In this document: piece by piece, positions 52,032-59,414 of the stretch
Numbering within the stretch: the stretch's first letter is position 1
Layout: each line of letters begins with the position of its first letter
From: Pseudomonas sp. GM48
Lineage (GTDB): Bacteria > Pseudomonadota > Gammaproteobacteria > Pseudomonadales > Pseudomonadaceae
Direction: 5' to 3'
DNA length: 64,000 nt
Assembly (NCBI RefSeq): GCF_000282335.1
Contig: NZ_AKJM01000045.1
Location: 1 to 64,000, forward strand
Program-made: the position numbers and the translations under genes
The notes under the pieces: generated by a model
What the model was told of the DNA's origin: nothing
What the model saw: only the letters and a program-made list of their open reading frames with translations
Database searches by the model: none

Positions 52032-52721
52032 ATGCGCTGGAGCAATTATCTAGCCAGGATTTGTGTGTGCGCCAGTGCGATGGTGGTTCCGTTCGTTGCC
52101 CAGGCAGCGACGGAAGAGGATCCTTGGGAGAGCGTCAACCGCCCGATCTACAAGTTCAACGACGTGATCGACACCTACGCCCTCAAGCCCCTGGCCCAGG
52201 GCTACCAGTACGTGACGCCGCAGTTTGTCGAAGACGGCGTTCACAATTTCTTCCGCAACATCGGTGATGTGCGCAACCTGGCCAACGATATCCTGCAGGC
52301 CAAACCTCACGCCGCAGGCGTTGATACCGCGCGAATCATTTTCAACACCACCTTCGGCTTGCTGGGCGTGATTGATGTCGGCACCAAAATGGGCCTGCAA
52401 CGCAATGACGAAGACTTCGGTCAGACACTGGGTTACTGGGGTGTCAGCAGCGGCCCTTACGTGATGCTGCCATTCCTGGGGCCAAGTACCTTGCGTGATG
52501 CGCCGTCGAAGTACGTCGACAGCTATACCGGCGCTTATCGTTACGTAAACGACATTCCGGTGCGTAACTCGTTCTGGGCCCTGGACATCATCGATACCCG
52601 GGCCAACCTGCTGTCGAGTGAGAAGCTGATCACCGGCGACAAATACACCTTTATCCGCAATGCGTATTTGCAGAACCGTGAATTCAAGGTGAAAGACGGT
52701 CAGGTCGAAGACGATTTTTAA
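52032..52721 (+). CDS. mlaA: MlaA family outer-membrane lipid-asymmetry protein (VacJ)
   Basis: 229 residues. An N-terminal signal ends near VAQAATEEDP. The mature protein has the MlaA hallmarks DPWESVNRPIYKFNDVID, FFRNIGDVRNLANDILQAK, FNTTFGLLGVIDVGTKMG and GPYVMLPFLGPSTLRDA. It would remove misplaced phospholipids from the outer leaflet with an OmpC/F-like porin and MlaBCDEF. A clear lipobox Cys is not seen at the cleavage site, unlike E. coli MlaA. AAGGAG precedes the ATG. Confidence 0.93.
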   Translation: MRWSNYLARICVCASAMVVPFVAQAATEEDPWESVNRPIYKFNDVIDTYALKPLAQGYQYVTPQFVEDGVHNFFRNIGDVRNLANDILQAKPHAAGVDTARIIFNTTFGLLGVIDVGTKMGLQRNDEDFGQTLGYWGVSSGPYVMLPFLGPSTLRDAPSKYVDSYTGAYRYVNDIPVRNSFWALDIIDTRANLLSSEKLITGDKYTFIRNAYLQNREFKVKDGQVEDDF

Positions 52722-52740
52722 CATCGACCGGTAAATTGAG

Positions 52741-52768
52741 AAGGCGGCCATCAAGGCCGCCTTTTTTT
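52741..52768 (+). terminator. Rho-independent terminator after mlaA
   Basis: AAGGCGGCC, loop ATCA, AGGCCGCCTT with a T-run, 20 bp past the mlaA stop. Confidence 0.92.
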
Positions 52769-52769
52769 G

Positions 52770-53109
52770 TCTGCGAAGTCCCGCATGCGGATGAAATCGC
52801 GCTTTTCGCTGTAGTCCCGACCGGTTTGACTCATGGAATCAATCCTTCCATTGGGTTACGGATTTGCCTGTTCTTATAACTCTCTGTGATTTGACAAATA
52901 AAGACGTCAAGCGACCATCGGCGTGAGCTTGAAACGCCCCGCGGATGGGAGTACCGTCTGCGCCTTAGAAGGGCACCTCTGGTGTACATGTGTGTAGGGC
53001 GAATGCCCGAAAGCGGTGCGACAGAGAGGCTAGAAAGCGAATCCAGTAGTCAGCGCCGGGTCAAACCCCCGCCTGCTACGCCAACCTAATTCTGGCGCCG
53101 TTTGCCCAC
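52770..53109. other. Leader region upstream of rssB with possible structured RNA
   Basis: 340 bp without a gene. The right half is rich in short pairings: GGGC-GAAT-GCCC near 52998, CCTCT with AGAGG, and a longer stem at 53046-53079 (GTAG-CAG-GGG pairing with CCC-CTG-CTAC). It resembles a structured 5' leader or small RNA rather than plain promoter. It matches no riboswitch I know, and no T-run follows the last stem. Confidence 0.35.
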
Positions 53110-54291
53110 ATGCCAAAAACCAGTGCCACGCTGCTGATAATCGATGATGACGAAGTAGTGCGCGCGAGCCTCGCCGCCTATTTGGAAGACAGTGGTTTCA
53201 GCGTCTTGCAGGCCAGCAATGGTCAGCAGGGTCTACAGGTATTCGAGCAAGACAAGCCTGACTTGGTCATCTGCGATCTGCGCATGCCGCAGATGGGCGG
53301 ACTCGAACTCATCCGCCAGGTGACCGGGCTATCGCCGCAAACGCCGGTGATTGTGGTTTCGGGCGCGGGCGTGATGAACGACGCGGTCGAAGCCCTGCGC
53401 CTGGGCGCCGCGGACTACCTGATCAAGCCTCTCGAAGATCTGGCCGTGCTCGAGCACTCTGTGCGCCGGGCCCTTGATCGCGCGCGCCTGCTGCTGGAGA
53501 ACCAGCGCTACCGCGAGAAGCTGGAAAAGGCCAACCGCGAGCTCGCTGCCAGCCTGAACCTGCTCCAGGAGGACCAGAACGCCGGTCGCCAGGTGCAGAT
53601 GAACATGCTGCCGGTCAGCCCCTGGGCCATCGACGAGTTCAAATTTGCTCACCAGATCATCCCGTCGCTGTACCTGTCGGGTGATTTCGTCGACTACTTC
53701 CGGGTCGACGAACGCCGGGTAGCCTTCTATCTGGCGGACGTTTCCGGTCATGGCGCCTCTTCAGCCTTCGTCACCGTGCTGTTGAAGTTCATGACCACGC
53801 GCTTGCTGTTCGAGTCCAAGCGCAGCGGCACCTTGCCGGAATTCAAGCCTTCAGAGGTCCTTGGTCATATCAACCGGGGCCTGATCAGTTGTAAGCTGGG
53901 AAAACACGTCACAATGGTCGGTGGAGTCATCGACGAGGAGACCGGTTTGTTGACCTATAGCATCGGCGGTCATTTGCCGTTGCCTGTGTTGTACACGCCA
54001 GACAGTGTTCGTTATCTGGACGGGCGTGGTCTGCCGGTGGGCCTCTTCAACGAAGCCACCTATGAAGATCACGTGCTGGAACTGCCGCCGACGTTCAGCC
54101 TGACGCTGATGTCTGATGGCATTCTGGATCTTTTGCCAGAACCCACACTCAAAGAAAAAGAAGCAGCATTGCCTCAACGGGTCAAGGCTGCGGGCGGCAC
54201 CCTGGATGGGTTGCGGCAGGTTTTTGGATTGGCCACGCTAGGGGAGATGCCGGATGATATCGCCCTGTTGGTGTTGAGCAGGAATCTTTAA
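53110..54291 (+). CDS. rssB: Response regulator with PP2C-type phosphatase domain (RssB)
   Basis: 393 residues. Receiver: LLIIDDDEVVRASLAAYLED, phospho-acceptor Asp in LVICDLRMPQMGG, Lys in DYLIKPLEDLAV. A coiled linker (ENQRYREKLEKANRELAASL) leads to a PP2C/SpoIIE domain with YLSGDFVDYFRV, YLADVSGHGASSAF and LTLMSDGILDLLPEP, the metal-binding Asp positions intact. In Pseudomonas this protein controls the phosphorylation state of the anti-anti-sigma RssC and so RpoS-linked responses. Its stop overlaps the rssC ATG by one base. Confidence 0.93.
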   Translation: MPKTSATLLIIDDDEVVRASLAAYLEDSGFSVLQASNGQQGLQVFEQDKPDLVICDLRMPQMGGLELIRQVTGLSPQTPVIVVSGAGVMNDAVEALRLGAADYLIKPLEDLAVLEHSVRRALDRARLLLENQRYREKLEKANRELAASLNLLQEDQNAGRQVQMNMLPVSPWAIDEFKFAHQIIPSLYLSGDFVDYFRVDERRVAFYLADVSGHGASSAFVTVLLKFMTTRLLFESKRSGTLPEFKPSEVLGHINRGLISCKLGKHVTMVGGVIDEETGLLTYSIGGHLPLPVLYTPDSVRYLDGRGLPVGLFNEATYEDHVLELPPTFSLTLMSDGILDLLPEPTLKEKEAALPQRVKAAGGTLDGLRQVFGLATLGEMPDDIALLVLSRNL

Positions 54292-54773
54292 TGAGTACCG
54301 GTAGAATCCAGTTCGCCGAGCAGGAAGGCACCTTCGTCCTGAAGTTCGTCGGTGAAGTTCGCCTGACCCTGTGTTCGGCGTTGGATGCGACTATTGAGCG
54401 GATCTTCAGCGCGTTGAATTTCAACACGATCGTGATCGATCTGACCGAAACCCGCAGCATCGACAGCACCACACTTGGCCTTCTGGCCAAGCTGTCGATC
54501 CTGTCGCGGCAGAAAGTCGGGCTGCTGCCGACCGTCGTCACCACCCACGAAGACATCACGCGTCTGCTGCAGTCCATGGGCTTCGAACAGGTGTTCAACA
54601 TCGTTGACCAGCCGGTACCGTGCCCGGAGTGCCTGGACGACCTGCCAGATCAGGATCAGTCCGAAGAAGTGGTGCGGATCAAAGTGCTTGAAGCGCACAA
54701 AATCCTCATGGGCCTGAACGACACCAATCGTGAAGCCTTTCATGACCTGGTGAATGCGCTCGAACGGCACTGA
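54291..54773 (+). CDS. rssC: STAS-domain anti-anti-sigma factor-like protein (RssC)
   Basis: 160 residues with an N-terminal STAS domain; the conserved phosphorylatable Ser lies in DLTETRSIDSTTLGLLAKL. The C-terminal 50 residues (CPECLDDLPDQDQSEEVVRI) carry a short CPEC motif not part of STAS. It is the likely substrate of RssB, which is encoded just upstream with a TAATG overlap. Confidence 0.92.
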   Translation: MSTGRIQFAEQEGTFVLKFVGEVRLTLCSALDATIERIFSALNFNTIVIDLTETRSIDSTTLGLLAKLSILSRQKVGLLPTVVTTHEDITRLLQSMGFEQVFNIVDQPVPCPECLDDLPDQDQSEEVVRIKVLEAHKILMGLNDTNREAFHDLVNALERH

Positions 54774-54794
54774 TTTCGCAGAGAGTGGGGCTTT

Positions 54795-54927
54795 TGTGGT
54801 GAGGGGGCTTGCCCCCGTTGGGCTGCGAAGCAGCCCTGAAGCAGGCAACTACATTCCTTCTGAGATACCAGGTTGCAGACTTCGCGGCTGCTGCGCAGCC
54901 GAACGGGGGCAAGCCCCCTCGCCACAA
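54795..54927. repeat. Second-type inverted repeat (GTGGTGAGGGGGCTTGCCCCC class)
   Basis: Outer arms GTGGTGAGGGGGCTTGCCCC and its reverse complement, with an inner pair GGCTGCGAAGCAGCC and GGCTGCTGCGCAGCC. It is related to the repeat at 13679-13780 and lies between rssC and the tal terminator. Confidence 0.85.
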
Positions 54928-54973
54928 ATGATCATTTTCTCTAAACCATCATCTGGCACATAATCGAGCGACA

Positions 54974-55009
54974 CAAAAAAGGGCGAACCCACCAAGGTTC
55001 GCCCTTTTT
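54974..55009 (-). terminator. Terminator downstream of tal
   Basis: GGGCGAACC, loop, GGTTCGCCC flanked by A-run and T-run; works for tal on the minus strand and possibly for rssC. Confidence 0.9.
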
Positions 55010-55027
55010 GCATTACACCAATTCAGA

Positions 55028-55954
55028 TCACAGCTTGGCCTGCAACAACGCCTCAAGCTTCTCCTGATCCCGGGCGAACTGACGAATACCTTCAGCCAGT
55101 TTTTCGGTCGCCATCGCATCTTCGTTGGACAACCAACGGAACTGCGATTCATTGAGGCTCAGGCGCGCTTCACCGGCATGGCCCGGCACCAGTTTGCGCT
55201 CCAGCTTGCCGGTATCCGCAGCCAGCTTGTCGATCAAGTCCGGGCTGATGGTCAGGCGGTCGCAGCCGGCCAGTTGCTCGATCTGCCCCAGATTGCGGAA
55301 GCTCGCCCCCATGACCACAGTCTTGTAGTCATTGGCTTTGTAGTAGTTGTAGATGCGCGTCACCGACTGCACGCCCGGATCATCCGCGCCGGTGTAGTCG
55401 TTGCCGTTGGCTTTCTTGTACCAGTCGTAGATACGGCCCACGAACGGCGAAATCAGGAACACCCCGGCGTCGGCACAGGCGGCCGCCTGAGCGAAGGAGA
55501 ACAGCAGGGTCAGGTTGGTCTGGATGCCTTCCTTTTCCAGGATCTCGGCAGCGCGGATGCCTTCCCAGGTGGACGCGATCTTGATCAGCACGCGGTCGCG
55601 GCCAATACCGGCCTTGTCGTACAGTTCGATCAGGCGATGCGCACGCTTCAACATGGCGTCGGTGTCGAACGACAGGCGCGCATCCACTTCGGTGGAAATA
55701 CGGCCCGGAATCACTTTCAGGATTTCTTGCCCCACGGCCACGCCAAAACGGTCGCTGGCCAGGCCCACATCGCCCTTGCAGTCGTTGACGCTGGCGTTCA
55801 GCAGTTCGGCATAAGCCGGAATGGCCGCAGCCTTGAGCAGCAGGGAAGGGTTGGTGGTGGCGTCCACGGGTTTAACGCGAGCGATAGCTTCGAAGTCGCC
55901 GGTGTCGGCAACTACGGTCGTCATTTGTTTGAGTTGTTCCAGCTTGGAAGTCAT
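55028..55954 (-). CDS. tal: Transaldolase
   Basis: 308 residues, class Tal[21 protein letters not shown] near the N-terminus, Schiff-base Lys in [18 protein letters not shown], and [13 protein letters not shown]. It moves a dihydroxyacetone unit in the pentose phosphate pathway. The ATG at 55954 ([10 protein letters not shown]) is the family start; the frame runs a little further upstream without support. Confidence 0.97.
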   Translation of the reverse strand: MTSKLEQLKQMTTVVADTGDFEAIARVKPVDATTNPSLLLKAAAIPAYAELLNASVNDCKGDVGLASDRFGVAVGQEILKVIPGRISTEVDARLSFDTDAMLKRAHRLIELYDKAGIGRDRVLIKIASTWEGIRAAEILEKEGIQTNLTLLFSFAQAAACADAGVFLISPFVGRIYDWYKKANGNDYTGADDPGVQSVTRIYNYYKANDYKTVVMGASFRNLGQIEQLAGCDRLTISPDLIDKLAADTGKLERKLVPGHAGEARLSLNESQFRWLSNEDAMATEKLAEGIRQFARDQEKLEALLQAKL

Positions 55955-56424
55955 GGGCGTGCTCTGTCCTATGGATCTGTTGACATTACCCGAGCGCTGA
56001 CAGCCACTCAAGGGTGCGTGCGTGTATCAATGCCCCCTGTGGCAACAACCTGAAAACGGGTGTTTGAAAGGTGGGCGCGGTATCGATAAATAGGATGCCA
56101 ATCGGGCTGACAGGTTCAACTCATCTGACGGTTAGCGCCGTGTAATCAGATCATTCGAAGCCTGAATCCTCTGTTAACTCTCGCGGCACCTTACGTGTAA
56201 TTAACGATATCGTTGAAGTCTATATAGTTCGATTGCGGGCTCAATAATTGTTATAAAAAGTCAATTAACACCTTGGTCAAGTTAGTCTTCGCGCTAGCAG
56301 GTGTAATGTTATCTGGCAGAAGTTTTGATCGTTAGAATACGTCCAGTACAAATATAAAATAAAGTGTAATGTAATAATTGGGAATGTGTGTTTGTAGAAA
56401 TAACTTCACAGCGTGAAGAGGTAT
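55955..56424. other. AT-rich gene-free junction before polysaccharide locus
   Basis: About 470 bp with no credible gene. From about 56190 on the base composition becomes much more AT-rich than the surroundings. A perfect palindrome AACGATATCGTT is at 56203-56214. It must hold the tal promoter on the left and the promoter for the next gene on the right. No attachment site or tRNA end was seen. Confidence 0.5.
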
Positions 56425-56799
56425 ATGTGTTTGGATGCGTTTGATGATTTGATGCTTGGCTATGCACTAAAAAAATTGACCGACGTATTTGAAGAAATCG
56501 TGGAGGTTTCGAAAAACACCGCTTCGGACAAAGCGACGTGCTTGCTAGATATCAGACAATCCAAAACCGCAAAGAAAATCCCCATCTGGCTGGGGCGTCT
56601 GCGAGGCAACACCCCATATCAAGTGACCCATGTCCTGATCGATCAGATGCACGCCTCTCGAAAACTCAAGCGCAACCAGCGTTTCGCGGCACAAGTTGCC
56701 TTGCTGGAAGCGCTGGTAGAGGACGGACTGGCAATGCACATCGCCAGTTATTCGGTGGTTGTCGTAGAGAATCGTCTGAAGTGCTTTGTTGATCGATGA
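56425..56799 (+). CDS. Hypothetical protein
   Basis: 124 residues from ATG at 56425, preceded by GAAGAGG; a GTG at 56413 would add four residues. No family is recognised. The first 40 residues are helical and acidic (DVFEEIVEVSKN), the middle basic (SRKLKRNQRFAAQVALLEAL) and the end a strand (IASYSVVVVEN). No signal peptide or membrane segment. It is followed after 72 bp by a PAP2-like membrane gene. Confidence 0.55.
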   Translation: MCLDAFDDLMLGYALKKLTDVFEEIVEVSKNTASDKATCLLDIRQSKTAKKIPIWLGRLRGNTPYQVTHVLIDQMHASRKLKRNQRFAAQVALLEALVEDGLAMHIASYSVVVVENRLKCFVDR

Positions 56800-56871
56800 G
56801 CGTTGTATCTACTGAACACGCACCCGGTGTCCATTGCACTGGAAAATTGCATGAGGCGGTGAGGAAGTAGA

Positions 56872-57501
56872 TTGGAGTCAAAACTGTACATCGCTCAATA
56901 CGCCGGAATCACCGTCATGCTTCCAGCGGCCATGGTCGTCGCAGGTTGGTTATGGTGCATGGCATCCAGAAAACTCGCCGTCCTTTGGCTAGGCGTACTG
57001 TTCGTAGCCTATTTTGTCGTAGGCCTCAGTAAAGTGCTGTTCAAGGGCTGGGGAATCGGCCTGGAAAGCCTGAATATCGCGGTCATCAGCGGCCACGCGA
57101 TGAACGCCTGCCTGGTGTCGACCGTTGTACTGAGTTTGCTATTTCGCCAACTGGATCATCGCCTTCGATGGCTGGCACTGGGGGCGGGGCTGCTGTCGAC
57201 CTGGTGGTTCAGCGTCCAGTATGTCGGGCAGACGATTCATCCTCTGCCGGAAGCCATAGCCGGAGCGGTTGTGGGGTCAGCCGCGGCGTGCATATTTCTT
57301 TTCAGGCTGGAGAGTAAGGAAATCCGCAAAATTCCCCGGCAGGCGCTGGTGCTGGGGCTGGCGGTAATTCTACTGAGTACGGGGATTCCGAAGTACACCG
57401 CTGAGGGGGTCTTGAACTCGCTGGCGGTGACTCTGTCGGGGGCAGAAAAGGCGTTTATGCAGCCTCATTGGCGCTCTCCTGGTGCGTCGTCACGGTTGTA
57501 G
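56872..57501 (+). CDS. PAP2-like polytopic membrane protein with degenerate motifs
   Basis: 209 residues starting at a TTG with GAGGAAG four bases upstream. Five or six hydrophobic segments are visible. VISGHAMNACLVSTVV matches PAP2 motif 2 (SGH), and QYVGQTIHPLPEAIAG resembles motif 3, but the SR before its His is absent and the KxxxxxxRP motif is reduced to KVLFKGWG. It may be a lipid phosphatase variant or an inactive relative in polysaccharide export. Confidence 0.65.
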   Translation: MESKLYIAQYAGITVMLPAAMVVAGWLWCMASRKLAVLWLGVLFVAYFVVGLSKVLFKGWGIGLESLNIAVISGHAMNACLVSTVVLSLLFRQLDHRLRWLALGAGLLSTWWFSVQYVGQTIHPLPEAIAGAVVGSAAACIFLFRLESKEIRKIPRQALVLGLAVILLSTGIPKYTAEGVLNSLAVTLSGAEKAFMQPHWRSPGASSRL

Positions 57502-57538
57502 TTTCGGTTTGATGGCGGGTTTTGGCCAGAAAACGACG

Positions 57539-58000
57539 CTAGGACTCACTACTGCTTTTCTCGTCAATCCGAGCCAACAGTTCTGCAGTTTTCAATTGCA
57601 TCAGGGCTACATCGCCGCGACTCTCAACGGTTAGCAGGATTTCAGGCTCGGTCTCCGAAAGGTGGACTTTGAAACGCCACTCAGTGAACGTCAGGCTTAG
57701 GCCATTGCTCTCGTCCATGTCCAGTGCCTTACCGGCATACAGGGAACAGAGATGTTCTAGTACGTCAGTCGGATTGCGGACTGCACATCGAATTTCCCCG
57801 GAGGAGGGGAAGAGCCCAATGCGTTCCACCAGTAATCTGGGTTGAGTGGAGTTTGCGGAAGGTGCTCTTTCGTACGTCCGCAACCAGGCCATCAATCCAC
57901 TGTTGCCCTCGGTGAACTTCTGCCCAAAAACCATATTGCCCGGTGCAAAAGGGTCCAGCGATGTATAGACAGAGTCGATCGGTGATCTGGAAGCGTTCAT
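57539..58000 (-). CDS. Orphan C-terminal domain of phosphomannomutase
   Basis: 153 residues. Residues about 70-150 match the last domain of ManB/CpsG-type phosphomannomutase: FPSSGEIRCAV, GLSLTFTEWRFKVHLSETEP (the phosphate-contacting loop) and VESRGDVALMQLKTAELLA. The phosphoserine loop, metal loop and sugar loop of the other three domains are absent, and there is no longer frame upstream. It is either a decayed remnant or a regulator that evolved from the domain. Start chosen at ATG 58000. Confidence 0.75.
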   Translation of the reverse strand: MNASRSPIDSVYTSLDPFAPGNMVFGQKFTEGNSGLMAWLRTYERAPSANSTQPRLLVERIGLFPSSGEIRCAVRNPTDVLEHLCSLYAGKALDMDESNGLSLTFTEWRFKVHLSETEPEILLTVESRGDVALMQLKTAELLARIDEKSSSES

Positions 58001-58068
58001 AGTGGTCTGCCTCGCAAAAGGTTTATGGCCGCTCAGAAACGCGGCACCCAAGAGCTAAAAATTACCGT

Positions 58069-58902
58069 TTACAGGCCTTTTTTATAAAAATTTTCATAAC
58101 AGAAGTTGGTCGCGTCGATATAACCTTCCGCTCCGCCGCAGTCAAAGCGGTGACCTTGGAACTTGTAAGCCAACACACAGCCACTTTGTGCCTGCTTCAT
58201 CAATGCATCAGTGATCTGGATTTCTCCACCCTTGCCGGGCTCGGTATCGGCAATCAAGTCAAATATATCGGCCGTCAGAATGTAACGACCAATAATGGCC
58301 AGATTGGACGGAGCATCTTCCGGTTTTGGTTTTTCAACCATACTGTTGACCCGGTAAATACCTTCGCGAATCTGCTCGCCAGCGATCACTCCGTACTTGT
58401 GCGTCTGATCGTTGGGTACTTCCTGGATGGCAACGATCGAGCACCGGAACTGCTTATAGAGCGCGATCATCTGCGACAGCACACCATCGCCTTCCAGGTT
58501 CAAACACAGGTCGTCAGCCAGCACCACCGCAAACGGCTCGTCACCAATCAACGGCCGACCAGAAAGAATGGCGTGCCCAAGCCCCTTCATCTCCACCTGA
58601 CGGGTGTAGGAGAAGGTGCAAGTCTCCATCAGCTCACGAGTGCCCGACAGGAACTTCTCTTTTTCGCTGCCGCGAATCTGATGTTCCAGCTCGTAGCTGA
58701 TATCGAAGTGATCTTCCAAAGCCCGCTTGCCACGACCGGTAACGATCGCCATGTGCTGAAGGCCAGCATCCCGTGCTTCCTCAACTCCGTACTGGATCAA
58801 CGGCTTGTTGACGATCGGCAGCATTTCCTTTGGCATCGACTTGGTGGCGGGCAGAAAGCGCGTGCCATAGCCGGCAGCAGGGAACAGACATTTACGGATC
58901 AT
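58069..58902 (-). CDS. galU: UTP-glucose-1-phosphate uridylyltransferase
   Basis: 277 residues. Nucleotide-binding FPAAGYGTRFLPATKSMPKE at the N-terminus, QKGLGHA-type loop as VEMKGLGHAILSGRPLIGDE, VLADDLCLNLEGDGVL with metal Asp, and VEKPKPEDAPSNLAI. It makes UDP-glucose for polysaccharide synthesis. It is the fifth of the same-strand polysaccharide genes, 122 bp after the vanZ-like gene. Confidence 0.95.
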   Translation of the reverse strand: MIRKCLFPAAGYGTRFLPATKSMPKEMLPIVNKPLIQYGVEEARDAGLQHMAIVTGRGKRALEDHFDISYELEHQIRGSEKEKFLSGTRELMETCTFSYTRQVEMKGLGHAILSGRPLIGDEPFAVVLADDLCLNLEGDGVLSQMIALYKQFRCSIVAIQEVPNDQTHKYGVIAGEQIREGIYRVNSMVEKPKPEDAPSNLAIIGRYILTADIFDLIADTEPGKGGEIQITDALMKQAQSGCVLAYKFQGHRFDCGGAEGYIDATNFCYENFYKKGL

Positions 58903-59024
58903 AGAAGCGTCCTTTACTCCAATGTATAAGAGAAACCATCATTTACTGCGGACAGCACTAAGTTGTCCCCGCCAATGGGCAGTGCCTCCCAATTCTCGTT
59001 ATGCTCACGGACGAAGCCATGGTC

Positions 59025-59414
59025 TTAAGTATCCGTGAGCTCAACGGATTGTTTGACTGGCTGCTTACAACGCCACGCAATCAAACCGATCAACACACCG
59101 ACAGTATTGGCCAAGGCGTCGTAAGGTGATGCCGTGCGCAGCGGCATCAGTGCTTGTGCATATTCGATCAGGATCCCCGTCAGCAGACAGCCCAAGGCGA
59201 TCCAGCGCGCTTTGACCCGCAGGAAGGCCAACTGGCAACTAAAAGACAATGCGAAAAAACCAACCAGGTGATGCAGCTTGTCTTCCTGGGCAAAGGCTTC
59301 GGGAATCGGTTGCGCTCGCAAAGCGGCGGTCAGCAAGACCACACTGACGATGATGAAAAACAGCGTGCGTATCCATTGGGAAAGTTGTGTGGCACCCAGG
59401 AGTAACGAACTCAT
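59025..59414 (-). CDS. VanZ-like membrane protein
   Basis: 129 residues with four hydrophobic segments. HHLVGFFALSFSCQLAFLRV and ALGCLLTGILIEYAQALMPLR, then SPYDALANTVGVLIGLIAW match VanZ-like proteins often found in polysaccharide loci. Its ATG overlaps the yjbH stop by 4 bp, so it is translated with the export genes. Biochemical role unknown. Confidence 0.85.
   Translation of the reverse strand: MSSLLLGATQLSQWIRTLFFIIVSVVLLTAALRAQPIPEAFAQEDKLHHLVGFFALSFSCQLAFLRVKARWIALGCLLTGILIEYAQALMPLRTASPYDALANTVGVLIGLIAWRCKQPVKQSVELTDT

Noticed and set aside
52940..53109. Cyclic-di-GMP or cobalamin riboswitch
   Set aside because: The conserved core motifs of those classes are not present.
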